NCBI RefSeq assembly: GCF_014655295.1
Contig: NZ_BNBI01000001.1
Coordinates: 620,001-684,000, forward strand
Direction of reading: 5' to 3'
Source of the DNA: Streptomyces fumanus
GTDB lineage: Bacteria; Actinomycetota; Actinomycetes; Streptomycetales; Streptomycetaceae
Length of the DNA stretch: 64,000 nt
Under the pieces are notes generated by a model. It was not told where the DNA came from. It searched no databases and saw only the letters and a program-made list of their open reading frames with translations. Positions 41,150-50,319 of the stretch are shown piece by piece (the first letter of the stretch is position 1; each line of letters opens with the position of its first letter). Position numbers and translations under genes: made by a program.

Positions 41150-43441
41150 ATGACCACCACCACCGCCCGCACCCCGTCGGCCCCGGCGCCCGCCGGCCCC
41201 GGTCCCGGTCCCGGCCGGTCGGAGGTCGAGCTGCGCATCGGCGGGATGACCTGCGCCTCCTGCGCGGCCCGGGTCGAGAAGAAGCTCAACCGCATGGACG
41301 GCGTGACCGCCACGGTGAACTACGCGACCGAGAAGGCCCGGGTCGTCTACCCCGCCGGGACCGAGGTCGCCGACCTGATCGCCACCGTGGTGAAGACCGG
41401 GTACACGGCCGAGGAGCCCCCGCCGCCGGAGCCCGCCGTCCAGGACACCCCGGGCGCGGACGCCCCGGCCGCGGACACCGACCCGGAGCTGTCCGCGCTG
41501 CGGCGGCGGCTCACCGTGTCGGCGCTGCTCGCCCTGCCCGTCGTGCTGCTCGCCATGGTCCCGGCCGCCCAGTTCGACAACTGGCAGTGGCTGTCGCTCA
41601 CCCTCGCGGCGCCCGTCGTCGTCTGGGGCGGGCTGCCCTTCCACCGCGCCGCCTGGACCAACCTGCGGCACGGCGCGGCCACCATGGACACGCTGGTCTC
41701 GCTCGGCACCCTCGCGGCGTTCGGCTGGTCGCTGTGGGCGCTGTTCCTCGGCGACGCGGGGATGCCCGGGATGCGGCACCCCTTCGCCTGGACCGTCTCC
41801 CGCGCGGACGGCACGTCCACGATCTACCTGGAGGTGGCCGCCGGGGTCACCGTCTTCCTCCTGCTCGGCCGCTTCCTGGAGGCCCGCTCCAAGCGCCGCG
41901 CCGGTGCCGCCCTGCGGGCCCTGCTGGATCTGGGCGCCAAGGACGTCGCCGTGCTGCGCGACGGGCGCGAGGTCCGGATACCGGCCGGCCGGCTCGCCGT
42001 CGGCGACCGGTTCGTGGTCCGCCCCGGCGAGAAGATCGCCACCGACGGCACGGTGGTCGAGGGCGCCTCGGCCGTGGACACCGCCCTGCTGACCGGCGAG
42101 TCGGTCCCGGTGGACGTCGCGGTCGGCGACGCCGTCACCGGCGCCACGGTCAACGCCGGGGGCAAGCTGGTGGTCGAGGCCACCCGGGTCGGCGCCGACA
42201 CCCGACTGGCGCGGATGGCCCGCCTGGTCGAGGAGGCGCAGAGCGGCAAGGCCGAGGTGCAGCGGCTGGCCGACCGGGTCGCCGGGATCTTCGTCCCGGT
42301 GGTGCTGCTGATCGCGGTGGGCACCTTCGGCGGCTGGCTGGGCGCGACCGGTGACACGGTCGCCGCGTTCACCGCCGCCGTCGCGGTGCTGATCATCGCC
42401 TGCCCGTGCGCCCTGGGCCTGGCCACGCCGACCGCGCTGCTGGTCGGCACCGGGCGCGGCGCCCAGCTCGGCATCCTCATCAAGGGCCCCGAGGTGCTGG
42501 AGTCCACCAGGCGGGTGGACACCGTCGTCCTGGACAAGACCGGCACCGTCACCACCGGCCGGATGACCCTGGTGGAGGTGTACGCCGCCGAGGGCACCGA
42601 CGAACGGGAGGTGCTGCGGCTGGCCGGCGCGGTCGAACACGCCTCCGAGCACCCGGTGGCGCGCGCGGTCGCGGCGGGCGCCGGGGAGCGCATCGGTGCG
42701 CTGCCGTCCGCCGAGGACTTCACCAACGTGCCGGGAAGGGGCGTACGCGCCCGGGTGGAGGGCCGTGAGGTCGCCGTGGGCCGCCGCCTGTTCGACCAGG
42801 TGCCCGAGGAGGTCGCCGGGGCCGTCCGGGCCGCCGAGGAGGCCGGGCGCACGGCCGTCCCGGTCGGCTGGGACGGCGAGGTGCGCGGCATGGTCGCCGT
42901 CGCCGACGCGGTGAAGGAGACCAGCGCCGAGGCGGTGGCCGCGCTGCGCCGCCTGGGCCTGCGGCCCGTCCTGCTGACCGGCGACAACCGGCGGGTCGCC
43001 GAGTCCGTCGCCCGGGAGGTCGGCATCGCGCCGCAGGACGTCGTCGCCGAGGTGCTGCCCGAGGAGAAGGCCGAGGTGGTGAAGGGGCTGCGCGCCGAGG
43101 GCCGTACGGTCGCCATGGTCGGGGACGGCGTCAACGACGCGGCGGCGCTGGCCACCGCCGACCTGGGCCTGGCGATGGGCACCGGCACGGACGCGGCGAT
43201 CGAGGCGAGCGATCTGACGCTGGTCCGGGGCGATCTGCGGGTGGCCGCGGACGCCATCCGCCTCTCCCGGCGCACCCTCGCCACCATCAAGGGGAACTTG
43301 GTCTGGGCCTTCGGCTACAACGTGGCGGCGCTGCCGCTGGCCGCCGCCGGGCTGCTCAACCCGATGATCGCGGGGGCGGCGATGGCCTTCTCCTCGGTCT
43401 TCGTGGTCACCAACAGCCTGCGGCTGCGGACATTTCACTGA
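41150..43441 (+). CDS. copA: Copper-exporting P1B-type ATPase
   Basis: The 763-residue protein has one N-terminal HMA domain (GMTCASC near residues 32-38) and eight TM helices. The CPC transport motif is at 418-420 ([16 protein letters not shown]), the phosphorylation motif DKTGT at about 462 and the hinge [10 protein letters not shown] near 658. HP of the N-domain is present (EHPVARAV). It pumps Cu(I) out of the cell using ATP. The ATG at 41150 has GGAG six bases upstream. It follows copZ and is controlled by the CsoR box. Confidence 0.95.
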   Translation: MTTTTARTPSAPAPAGPGPGPGRSEVELRIGGMTCASCAARVEKKLNRMDGVTATVNYATEKARVVYPAGTEVADLIATVVKTGYTAEEPPPPEPAVQDTPGADAPAADTDPELSALRRRLTVSALLALPVVLLAMVPAAQFDNWQWLSLTLAAPVVVWGGLPFHRAAWTNLRHGAATMDTLVSLGTLAAFGWSLWALFLGDAGMPGMRHPFAWTVSRADGTSTIYLEVAAGVTVFLLLGRFLEARSKRRAGAALRALLDLGAKDVAVLRDGREVRIPAGRLAVGDRFVVRPGEKIATDGTVVEGASAVDTALLTGESVPVDVAVGDAVTGATVNAGGKLVVEATRVGADTRLARMARLVEEAQSGKAEVQRLADRVAGIFVPVVLLIAVGTFGGWLGATGDTVAAFTAAVAVLIIACPCALGLATPTALLVGTGRGAQLGILIKGPEVLESTRRVDTVVLDKTGTVTTGRMTLVEVYAAEGTDEREVLRLAGAVEHASEHPVARAVAAGAGERIGALPSAEDFTNVPGRGVRARVEGREVAVGRRLFDQVPEEVAGAVRAAEEAGRTAVPVGWDGEVRGMVAVADAVKETSAEAVAALRRLGLRPVLLTGDNRRVAESVAREVGIAPQDVVAEVLPEEKAEVVKGLRAEGRTVAMVGDGVNDAAALATADLGLAMGTGTDAAIEASDLTLVRGDLRVAADAIRLSRRTLATIKGNLVWAFGYNVAALPLAAAGLLNPMIAGAAMAFSSVFVVTNSLRLRTFH

Positions 43442-44040
43442 GGTACCCCTGGAGTCCGGAACCCACCTCACATAAGCTCTTCACAAGGCTCGCGCATCTT
43501 CCTTACGCTGGGACGCGTTCGACGTATGGGCTTCTTGCGTATTTACCGGACATATGCAAGAGACGCAGATCACAGTGATCCGAACGTAACCATCGAAGGG
43601 GTTCGAAGGTCTAAGTTGGCGATGTCGGGGAGCGTCTTGGGGGGCGCTGCCTGACATCTGGAGATGTCTTGGGGGACTTCTCCAGAGGTGCGTTGCCGGG
43701 ACACGTACACCGGGGAGCTTTGAGCGGCCCTCCCGAGCGTGCGCTGTCCCGGCAGACCGCGCAGGTGCACGACACAGCGATTCAGGCGCTGTCCTCACAA
43801 GCGCCCGGCCCGGATCCCGTGGGGGGAATCCGCACCGGGACATGGGAAGGCGCCCTGGTCGTCGGCCCGTGGGGGGACCGGCACCGGGGCGCCTTTCGTC
43901 GTACCTTCTTCCGGGTGACTTTCGGCTCGCTTACGGGCTCGCCGGCGACCGCCCGTCGGCCTCCTGGTCCGCCTTCCCGGAGACAGCACGCGGCCCCGCG
44001 CCCGACGGATCGGACCCGGGGCCGGTACGGAGACGGCGGC
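43442..44040. other. 599-bp intergenic region, possible gene remnant
   Basis: A TTG at 43669 with GGAG upstream opens a frame reading LGDFSRGALPGHVHRGALSG that continues without a stop into the antisense of citrate synthase. Its codon use is less GC-biased than real genes here. It may be the decayed start of a regulator gene. Related GTCTTGGGGG strings at 43634 and 43666 and a long hairpin at 43847 lie inside. No confident gene was found. Confidence 0.4.
43847..43897. terminator. Long hairpin, probable citrate synthase terminator
   Basis: GAAGGCGCCC pairs with GGGGCGCCTTTC around a loop that can itself fold through GGTC/GACC. It lies about 145 bases downstream of the citrate synthase stop. 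T residues follow on the plus strand, so it may serve either direction. Confidence 0.55.
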
Positions 44041-45330
44041 TCAGCGCTCCTCGACGGGGACGAAGTCGCGCTCGACCACGCCGGTGTAGATCTGGCGCGG
44101 GCGGCCGATGCGGGACCCCGGCTCCTTGATCATCTCGTGCCACTGGGCGATCCAGCCCGGCAGCCGGCCGAGGGCGAACAGGACCGTGAACATCTCGGTC
44201 GGGAAGCCCATGGCCCGGTAGATCAGACCGGTGTAGAAGTCGACGTTCGGGTAGAGGCTGCGCGAGACGAAGTAGTCGTCGGAGAGCGCGTGCTCCTCCA
44301 GCTTCAGCGCGATGTCCAGCAGCTCGTCGGACTTGCCGAGGGCGGAGAGCACATCGTGCGCGGCGGCCTTGATGATCTTGGCGCGGGGGTCGAAGTTCTT
44401 GTAGACCCGGTGGCCGAAGCCCATCAGGCGGACGCCGTCCTCCTTGTTCTTCACCTTGCGGATGAAGGAGTCGACGTCGCCGCCCGCGTCCCGGATGCCC
44501 TCCAGCATCTCCAGCACCGACTGGTTGGCGCCGCCGTGCAGCGGGCCCCACAGCGCGTTGATGCCGGCCGAGATCGAGGCGAACATGTTCGCCTGCGAGG
44601 AGCCGACCAGGCGGACGGTGGAGGTCGAACAGTTCTGCTCGTGGTCCGCGTGCAGGATCAGCAGCTTGTCCAGCGCGGAGACCACGATCGGGTCCAGCTC
44701 GTACTCCTGCGCCGGCACGGAGAACGTCATCCGCAGGAAGTTCTCGACATAGCCGAGGTCGTTGCGCGGGTAGACGAACGGGTGGCCGACCGACTTCTTG
44801 TACGCGTACGCCGCGATCGTCGGCAGCTTGGCGAGCAGCCGGATCGTGGAGAGGTTGCGCTGCTGCTCGTCGAACGGGTTGTGGCTGTCCTGGTAGAACG
44901 TGGACAGCGCCGAGACCACCGACGACAGCATGGCCATCGGGTGCGCGTCGCGCGGGAAGCCCCGGTAGAAGTTCTTGACGTCCTCGTGCAGCAGGGTGTG
45001 CCGCGTGATGTCGTTCTGGAACGAGGTGAGCTGGTCGACGGTCGGCAGCTCGCCGTTGATGAGCAGGTACGCGACCTCCAGGAAGGTGGAGCGCTCGGCG
45101 AGCTGCTCGATCGGGTAGCCGCGGTACCGGAGGATGCCCGCCTCGCCGTCCAGGTACGTAATGGCGGATTTGTAGGCGGCGGTGTTGCCGTAACCGCTGT
45201 CCAGTGTCACCAGACCGGTCTGGGCGCGGAGCTTCCCGATGTCGAAGCCCTTGTCACCGACGGTGCTGTCGATCACCGGGTAGGTGTACTCGCCGTCGCC
45301 GTACCGCAGTACTACAGAGTTGTCGCTCAC
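44041..45330 (-). CDS. gltA: Citrate synthase
   Basis: The 429-residue enzyme starts at the GTG at 45330 (SDNSVVLRYGDGEYTYPVID), with AGGGAAG upstream. An in-frame GTG at 45342 is less likely. Catalytic residues are His265 (WGPLHGGANQ), His307 (GFGHRVYKN) and Asp364 (PNVDFYTG). It condenses oxaloacetate and acetyl-CoA in the TCA cycle. Length and sequence match the main hexameric-type enzyme of Streptomyces (citA/gltA). It is monocistronic. A perfect 19-bp inverted repeat in its upstream region may be an operator. Confidence 0.96.
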   Translation of the reverse strand: MSDNSVVLRYGDGEYTYPVIDSTVGDKGFDIGKLRAQTGLVTLDSGYGNTAAYKSAITYLDGEAGILRYRGYPIEQLAERSTFLEVAYLLINGELPTVDQLTSFQNDITRHTLLHEDVKNFYRGFPRDAHPMAMLSSVVSALSTFYQDSHNPFDEQQRNLSTIRLLAKLPTIAAYAYKKSVGHPFVYPRNDLGYVENFLRMTFSVPAQEYELDPIVVSALDKLLILHADHEQNCSTSTVRLVGSSQANMFASISAGINALWGPLHGGANQSVLEMLEGIRDAGGDVDSFIRKVKNKEDGVRLMGFGHRVYKNFDPRAKIIKAAAHDVLSALGKSDELLDIALKLEEHALSDDYFVSRSLYPNVDFYTGLIYRAMGFPTEMFTVLFALGRLPGWIAQWHEMIKEPGSRIGRPRQIYTGVVERDFVPVEER

Positions 45331-45437
45331 GTCTTCCCTCACCGACGTAGTGCCTCATCTTCGAGGTGCCCTGACTGTCTCTACCATCCCCCACTTGGCT
45401 CAGGAGAGTGCACTCGGGGTCGACCATCGGGCCTATC

Positions 45438-45456
45438 GGCGGCACTCAGTGCCGCC
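45438..45456. promoter_or_regulatory. Perfect 19-bp inverted repeat upstream of citrate synthase
   Basis: GGCGGCACT-C-AGTGCCGCC is centred about 117 bases before the citrate synthase start. It could be a regulator binding site for gltA. It is also between the gltA promoter and the end of the helicase gene, but has no T-run, so termination is less likely. Confidence 0.5.
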
Positions 45457-45564
45457 AACTTGCTCATACTGCCCCCTCTGTTCCCCTTCGGGAAGTGCTC
45501 TGTGACCTTTGCGACTCGTTTGATCGATCATTTTTTTCACAGGGGGTGACCCCCGTGCTCCCGG

Positions 45565-47820
45565 TCAGGGGCGGGCCAGCCGGAAGTCGAGGGCCGTGCA
45601 GCGCCGGCCGGCCGAGACGGTGCGCACCGCCTGTCCGATCGCCTTGCGCGAACCGACGAGGACGACCAGCTTCTTCGCCCGGGTGACCGCCGTGTAGAGC
45701 AGGTTGCGCTGGAGCATCATCCACGCGCCCGTGGTCACGGGGATGACCACCGCCGGGTACTCGCTGCCCTGGGAGCGGTGGATGGTGACCGCGTAGGCGT
45801 GGGCCAGCTCGTCCAGTTCGTCGAACTCGTACGGAACCTCCTCGTCCTCGTCGGTCAGCACCGTCAGGCGCTGGTCCACCGGGTCGAGCGAGGTGACCAC
45901 GCCCACGGTGCCGTTGAAGACACCGTTCTCCCCCTTCTCGTAATTGTTGCGGATCTGGGTGACCTTGTCGCCGACGCGGAAGACCCGGCCGCCGAAGCGC
46001 TTCTCGGGGGTGTCCGGGCGGCCCGGGGTGATGGCCTGCTGAAGCAGTCCGTTGAGGGTGCCGGCGCCGGCCGGGCCGCGGTGCATCGGCGCCAGGACCT
46101 GCACGTCACGGCGGGGGTCCAGGCCGAACCTGGCGGGGATGCGGCGTGCCGCCACGTCCACGGTGAGCCGGCCGGCCTCCTCGGTGTCGTCCTCGACGAA
46201 GAGGAAGAAGTCCTTCATGCCGTCGGTGACGGGGTGCTGTCCGGCGTTGATCCGGTGCGCGTTGGTGACCACGCCGGACTGCTGGGCCTGCCGGAACACC
46301 CGGGTCAGCCGCACCGCCGGGACGGGACCGCCCCCGGCGAGCAGGTCCCGGAGCACCTCCCCCGCGCCGACGCTGGGCAACTGGTCGACATCGCCCACGA
46401 ACAGCAGGTGCGCCCCCGGCGGTACGGCCTTGACCAGCTTGTTGGCCAGCAGCAGGTCCAGCATCGACGCCTCGTCCACCACCACCAGGTCGGCGTCGAG
46501 CGGCCGGTCCCGGTCGTAGGCCGCGTCGCCGCCCGGCTTCAGCTCCAGCAGCCGGTGCACGGTGGACGCCTCCGCGCCGGTCAGCTCGGCCAGCCGCTTG
46601 GCGGCCCGGCCGGTTGGCGCGGCCAGCACCACCTTGGCCTTCTTGGCCCGGGCCAGCTCCACGATCGACCGCACGGTGAACGACTTGCCGCAGCCCGGAC
46701 CGCCGGTCAGCACCGCCACCTTCTCGGTCAGCGCCAGCTTCACCGCCGCCTCCTGCTCGGGCGCGAGGTCGGTGCCGGTGCGCCCCCTCAGCCAGCGCAG
46801 CGCCTTGTCCCAGGCCACCTCCCGGAACGCCGGCATCCGGTCCTGGTCGGTGCGCAGCAGCTTCAGAAGCTGCGCGGACAGGGAGAGCTCGGCGCGGTGG
46901 AACGGGACGAGGTAGACGGCGGTGACCGGGTCGCCGCCCTGAGGGTCGGGCACCTTCTCCCGGACCACCCCCGGGTCCTCGCCCTGTGCCGGCTCCGCCG
47001 CCAGCTCGCCCAGGCACTCGATGACCAGGCCGGTGTCGACCTGGAGCAGCTTCACCGCGTCCGCGATCAGCTTCTCCTCGGGGAGATAGCAGTGCCCCTG
47101 GTCGGTGGCCTGGCTCAGCGCGTACTGGAGCCCGGCCTTCACCCGGTCCGGGCTGTCATGCGGGATGCCGACCGACTGGGCGATCTTGTCGGCGGTGAGG
47201 AAGCCGATGCCCCAGACATCGGCGGCGAGCCGGTAGGGCTGGTTCTTCACCACCGAGATCGACGCGTCGCCGTACTTCTTGTAGATCCGCACCGCGATCG
47301 ACGTCGACACCTCGACGGTCTGGAGGAAGAGCATGACCTCCTTGATCGCCTTCTGCTCCTCCCACGCCTCGGCGATCTTCTTCGTCCGCTTCGGGCCCAG
47401 GCCCGGGACCTCGATCAGCCGCTTCGGCTCCTCCTCGATGATCCGCAGGGTGTCGGTGCCGAAGTGCTGGGTGATCCGGTCGGCGAAGACCGGCCCGATG
47501 CCCTTGACCAGGCCGGAGCCGAGGTAGCGCCGGATGCCCTGGACGGTGGCGGGCAGCACGGTGGTGTAGTTCTCCACCGTGAACTGCTTGCCGTACTGCG
47601 GGTGAGAGCCCCACCGGCCCTCCATCCGCAGCGACTCCCCCACCTGCGCGCCGAGCAGCGCGCCGACGACGGTGAGCAGGTCACCGGCGCCCCGGCCGGT
47701 GTCGACCCGGGCGACCGTGTAGCCGTTCTCCTCGTTGGCGTAGGTGATCCGCTCCAGGACTCCTTCGACGACAGCGAGCCTTCGTTCCCCGGGGGCGGCG
47801 CCTGCGGACTGGTTGGGCAT
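45565..47820 (-). CDS. recD2: RecD2-like ATP-dependent DNA helicase (SF1B)
   Basis: The 751-residue protein starts at the ATG at 47820. The frame continues upstream but only as antisense of the next gene. N-terminal RecD2 features include an OB-like segment (ERITYANEENGYTVARV) and HhH repeats (GIGPVFADRI, VPGLGPKRTKKI). Helicase motifs are Walker A GGPGCGKSFT near 373, VVDEASMLDL, GDVDQLPSVGAG, LTRVFRQAQ and the SH3/motif V-VI end AYAVTIHRSQGSEYP...LLYTAVTRAKK. It unwinds DNA 5'-3' in repair and is not part of a RecBCD complex. Confidence 0.94.
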   Translation of the reverse strand: MPNQSAGAAPGERRLAVVEGVLERITYANEENGYTVARVDTGRGAGDLLTVVGALLGAQVGESLRMEGRWGSHPQYGKQFTVENYTTVLPATVQGIRRYLGSGLVKGIGPVFADRITQHFGTDTLRIIEEEPKRLIEVPGLGPKRTKKIAEAWEEQKAIKEVMLFLQTVEVSTSIAVRIYKKYGDASISVVKNQPYRLAADVWGIGFLTADKIAQSVGIPHDSPDRVKAGLQYALSQATDQGHCYLPEEKLIADAVKLLQVDTGLVIECLGELAAEPAQGEDPGVVREKVPDPQGGDPVTAVYLVPFHRAELSLSAQLLKLLRTDQDRMPAFREVAWDKALRWLRGRTGTDLAPEQEAAVKLALTEKVAVLTGGPGCGKSFTVRSIVELARAKKAKVVLAAPTGRAAKRLAELTGAEASTVHRLLELKPGGDAAYDRDRPLDADLVVVDEASMLDLLLANKLVKAVPPGAHLLFVGDVDQLPSVGAGEVLRDLLAGGGPVPAVRLTRVFRQAQQSGVVTNAHRINAGQHPVTDGMKDFFLFVEDDTEEAGRLTVDVAARRIPARFGLDPRRDVQVLAPMHRGPAGAGTLNGLLQQAITPGRPDTPEKRFGGRVFRVGDKVTQIRNNYEKGENGVFNGTVGVVTSLDPVDQRLTVLTDEDEEVPYEFDELDELAHAYAVTIHRSQGSEYPAVVIPVTTGAWMMLQRNLLYTAVTRAKKLVVLVGSRKAIGQAVRTVSAGRRCTALDFRLARP

Positions 47821-47967
47821 GATCCGACGGTACCGGGCGGGTACGACAGCGGGCCGGGGCACGGTGGTGCAGGCTGTACCCCGGGTTCGGCAGACGGCGC
47901 TACCGACGCGCGCGCCCGGATTCGGAATCGTCTTCCTCATCGATCGCAGCGAGCTGAGGGAGCACCG

Positions 47968-49143
47968 ATGCAGCGGAACACGACCTCGAAGTGGCACAAG
48001 GGACTGCTGGCCGTGGCGGTGGCCGGGCTGATGAGCGCCGCCCTGACCGACGCGGCGGTCGCGGACCCGCCGGGGCGGGCGGAGGCGCGTCCGCGCCCGG
48101 CGGTGCAGGAGAGCCTCGACTCGCTGGTGCGGGACGAGAAGTTCCCGGCCGCGCTCGCCTGGGTCGGCGAGGACGGCCGCGGGACCTCCGCCGTCGCCGG
48201 GTCCGCGCGACTGGACCGGCGGGTTCCGGTGCCCCGGGACGGCCAGGTGCGGGCGGGCAGCAACACCAAGACCTTCACCGCGGTCGTGGTCCTGCAACTC
48301 GTGGCCGAGGGCAAGGTCGAGCTGGACGCGCCGATCGAGAGGTACCTGCCCGGCCTGGTCCGCGGGCCGGGCATCGACGGTCACGACATAACGGTCCGTC
48401 AACTCCTGCAGCACACCAGCGGGCTGCCCAACTACACCGCGTACATCGGCCTGGAGGACTTCGCCGAAGTCCAGCACCGGTTCTTCCAGCCGCACGACCT
48501 GCTGGCCGCGGCGCTGGCGCACCGCGCCGAGTTCGCGCCCGGCACCCAGTGGGAGTACAGCAACACCAACTACCTGCTGGCGGGCCTGCTCATCGAGCGG
48601 GTGACCGGACGCCCGGTCCAGGAGGAGATCGACCGACGGGTCATCAGCAAGGCGGGCCTGCGCCACACGTACTGGCCGGCGGCCGGGGACCAGACCATCC
48701 GGGAGCCGCACCCGCACGGCTACGCGGTCGCCGACACGGAGTCCGGCAAGGTGATCGACGCGACCGTCATGGACCCGTCCTGGGGCGGCGCGGCCGGTCA
48801 GCTCATCTCGACGCCGAGCGACATCGCGCGGTTCACCCGCGCGCTGCTCGGCGGCAAGCTGCTGCCCGCCGAGCAGCTCGCCGAGATGCGCAAGACGGTC
48901 GACGCCCCGGTGTTCCCCGGGTGGCGTTACGGACTCGGCCTGTTCCGTGTCCCGCTGAGCTGCGGCGGCGCCTACTGGGGGCACGGCGGAGACATCGACG
49001 GCTACGAGACGCGCGGCGGCGCCACCGACGACGGCCGCTCCGTCGGACTGGCGGTGACCGCGCTGCCCGGCACCTTCGGCAACGACGCCGACCAGGCGGC
49101 GAAGGCGGTCGTCGACGCCGTGGACACCGCCTTCTGCGAGTGA
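47968..49143 (+). CDS. Secreted serine hydrolase (class C beta-lactamase/DD-peptidase fold)
   Basis: The 391-residue protein has a signal peptide to about residue 32. It shows SxxK as S98-N-T-K101 (GSNTKTF), YxN as Y197-S-N199 (EYSNTNY) and HGG at 339-341 (YWGHGGDIDGY). The spacing fits the DD-peptidase R61-like/beta-lactamase-related serine hydrolase family (Pfam beta-lactamase). It may trim peptidoglycan peptides or act as an esterase. Its sequence is not close to a specific resistance enzyme. The start is at the ATG at 47968 with GAGGGAG upstream, and a strong hairpin follows. Confidence 0.88.
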   Translation: MQRNTTSKWHKGLLAVAVAGLMSAALTDAAVADPPGRAEARPRPAVQESLDSLVRDEKFPAALAWVGEDGRGTSAVAGSARLDRRVPVPRDGQVRAGSNTKTFTAVVVLQLVAEGKVELDAPIERYLPGLVRGPGIDGHDITVRQLLQHTSGLPNYTAYIGLEDFAEVQHRFFQPHDLLAAALAHRAEFAPGTQWEYSNTNYLLAGLLIERVTGRPVQEEIDRRVISKAGLRHTYWPAAGDQTIREPHPHGYAVADTESGKVIDATVMDPSWGGAAGQLISTPSDIARFTRALLGGKLLPAEQLAEMRKTVDAPVFPGWRYGLGLFRVPLSCGGAYWGHGGDIDGYETRGGATDDGRSVGLAVTALPGTFGNDADQAAKAVVDAVDTAFCE

Positions 49144-49148
49144 CGGCA

Positions 49149-49174
49149 GGGGGGAGCCCGCCGGGGCTCCCCCC
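49149..49174. terminator. 11-bp hairpin terminator after the serine hydrolase
   Basis: GGGGGGAGCCC pairs with its exact complement around a 4-base loop, 5 bases after the stop codon. It isolates the ribose locus downstream. Confidence 0.88.
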
Positions 49175-49220
49175 TCGCACAGTGGCCCGAGTCACACCCC
49201 CCGCCTCTTGCCCTGAGGGC

Positions 49221-49257
49221 GTGTAATCGATTCCAATCCCTCGTGTAATCGATTCCA
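49221..49257. promoter_or_regulatory. Two RbsR operator sites
   Basis: GTGTAATCGATTCCA occurs twice, starting at 49221 and 49243. The 22-base spacing is about two helical turns. Each copy is centred on the palindrome AATCGATT, typical of actinobacterial LacI-family ribose repressors. They sit 19 bases before the rbsR start, so the repressor should control its own operon. Confidence 0.85.
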
Positions 49258-49275
49258 CGAGGAGGTGGAACGACG

Positions 49276-50319
49276 ATGGCGAGCATCAAGGACGTTGCCG
49301 CCGAGGCCGGGGTGTCCGTGGCCACCGTGTCGCGTGTGCTCAACGGGCATCCGTCGGTCAGCGCTCAGGCGCGGACCCGGGTGCTGGCCGCCGTCGCGGC
49401 GCTGGGGTACCGGCCGAACGCCGTCGCGCGGTCGTTGCGCACCGACCAGACCCGCACCCTCGGCCTGGTCATCAGCGATGTGCTGAACCCGTACTTCACC
49501 GAGCTGGCGCGGTCCGTGGAGGAAGAGGCCCGCGCGCTCGGGTACAGCGTGATCATCGGAAACGCCGACGAGCGGCCCGAGTTGCAGGACCACCATGTGA
49601 CGACGCTGCTGGACCGGCGTATCGACGGACTGCTGGTGTCGCCCACCGACGGCGGCTCCCCCCGCATGATCGAGGCCGCGCGGGGCGGCACGCCGATGGT
49701 GTTCGTGGACCGGTGGATACCCGGCGTCGACGTGCCGGTGGTGCGGTCGGACGGGCGGGAGGCGGTACGGGATCTCGTCGCGCATCTGCACGGGCTCGGC
49801 CACCGCAGGCTGGCGATCATCGCGGGGCCCGCGGCGACCACGACCGGCCGGGAGCGGGTGGACGCCTTCCGCGCGGCGCTCGGCGAGTTCGGGCTGCCGC
49901 TGCCCGACCCCTACATCGGGCAGGGCGACTTCCAGGCGGACAGCGGACGGCGGGTCACCGAGGGGTTCCTCGATCTGCCCGAGCCGCCCGAGGTGGTCTT
50001 CGCCGCCGACAACCTGATGGCGCTGGGCGCCCTGGACGCCGTACGGGCGCGGGGGCTGCGGGTGCCGGAGGACATCGCGCTGGCCGCGTTCGACGACATC
50101 CCGTGGTTCGTGCACACCGATCCGCCGGTCACCGCCATCGCCCAGCCCACGGGTGAGCTGGGGCGGGCCGCGGTACGGGCGCTGATCGACCGGATCGAGG
50201 GGCGGCGGCCGGAGTCGGTGGCGCTGCCCGCCCGGCTGGTGGTGCGGCGCTCCTGCGGGGCGCCCGGCCCCGCCTCCTCTGCCTCCCCTGCCTCTTCCGT
50301 ACGAAGGAGTACGTCGTGA
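49276..50319 (+). CDS. rbsR: LacI-family ribose operon repressor
   Basis: The 347-residue protein has an N-terminal HTH (ASIKDVAAEAGVSVATVSRVLNG) with hinge helix VAALGYRPNAVARSLR, then a periplasmic-binding-protein-like effector domain (LGLVISDVLNPYFTELAR, FVDRW, FAADNLMALGALDAV). Position at the head of the rbs genes and two adjacent operator copies identify it as the ribose-responsive regulator. The ATG at 49276 follows GAGGTGG. The stop overlaps the rbsA start by GTGA. A Ser/Pro-rich tail of about 15 residues is unusual. Confidence 0.9.
   Translation: MASIKDVAAEAGVSVATVSRVLNGHPSVSAQARTRVLAAVAALGYRPNAVARSLRTDQTRTLGLVISDVLNPYFTELARSVEEEARALGYSVIIGNADERPELQDHHVTTLLDRRIDGLLVSPTDGGSPRMIEAARGGTPMVFVDRWIPGVDVPVVRSDGREAVRDLVAHLHGLGHRRLAIIAGPAATTTGRERVDAFRAALGEFGLPLPDPYIGQGDFQADSGRRVTEGFLDLPEPPEVVFAADNLMALGALDAVRARGLRVPEDIALAAFDDIPWFVHTDPPVTAIAQPTGELGRAAVRALIDRIEGRRPESVALPARLVVRRSCGAPGPASSASPASSVRRSTS

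Noticed and set aside
43590-43620. GGGGTTCGAAGGTC as a possible tRNA T-loop
   Set aside because: No acceptor stem, anticodon arm or CCA-proximal pairing could be built around it.
47821-48984. Upstream extension of the helicase gene to 1139 residues
   Set aside because: The extension is antisense to a well-supported serine hydrolase gene, has low-complexity sequence and no helicase homology.
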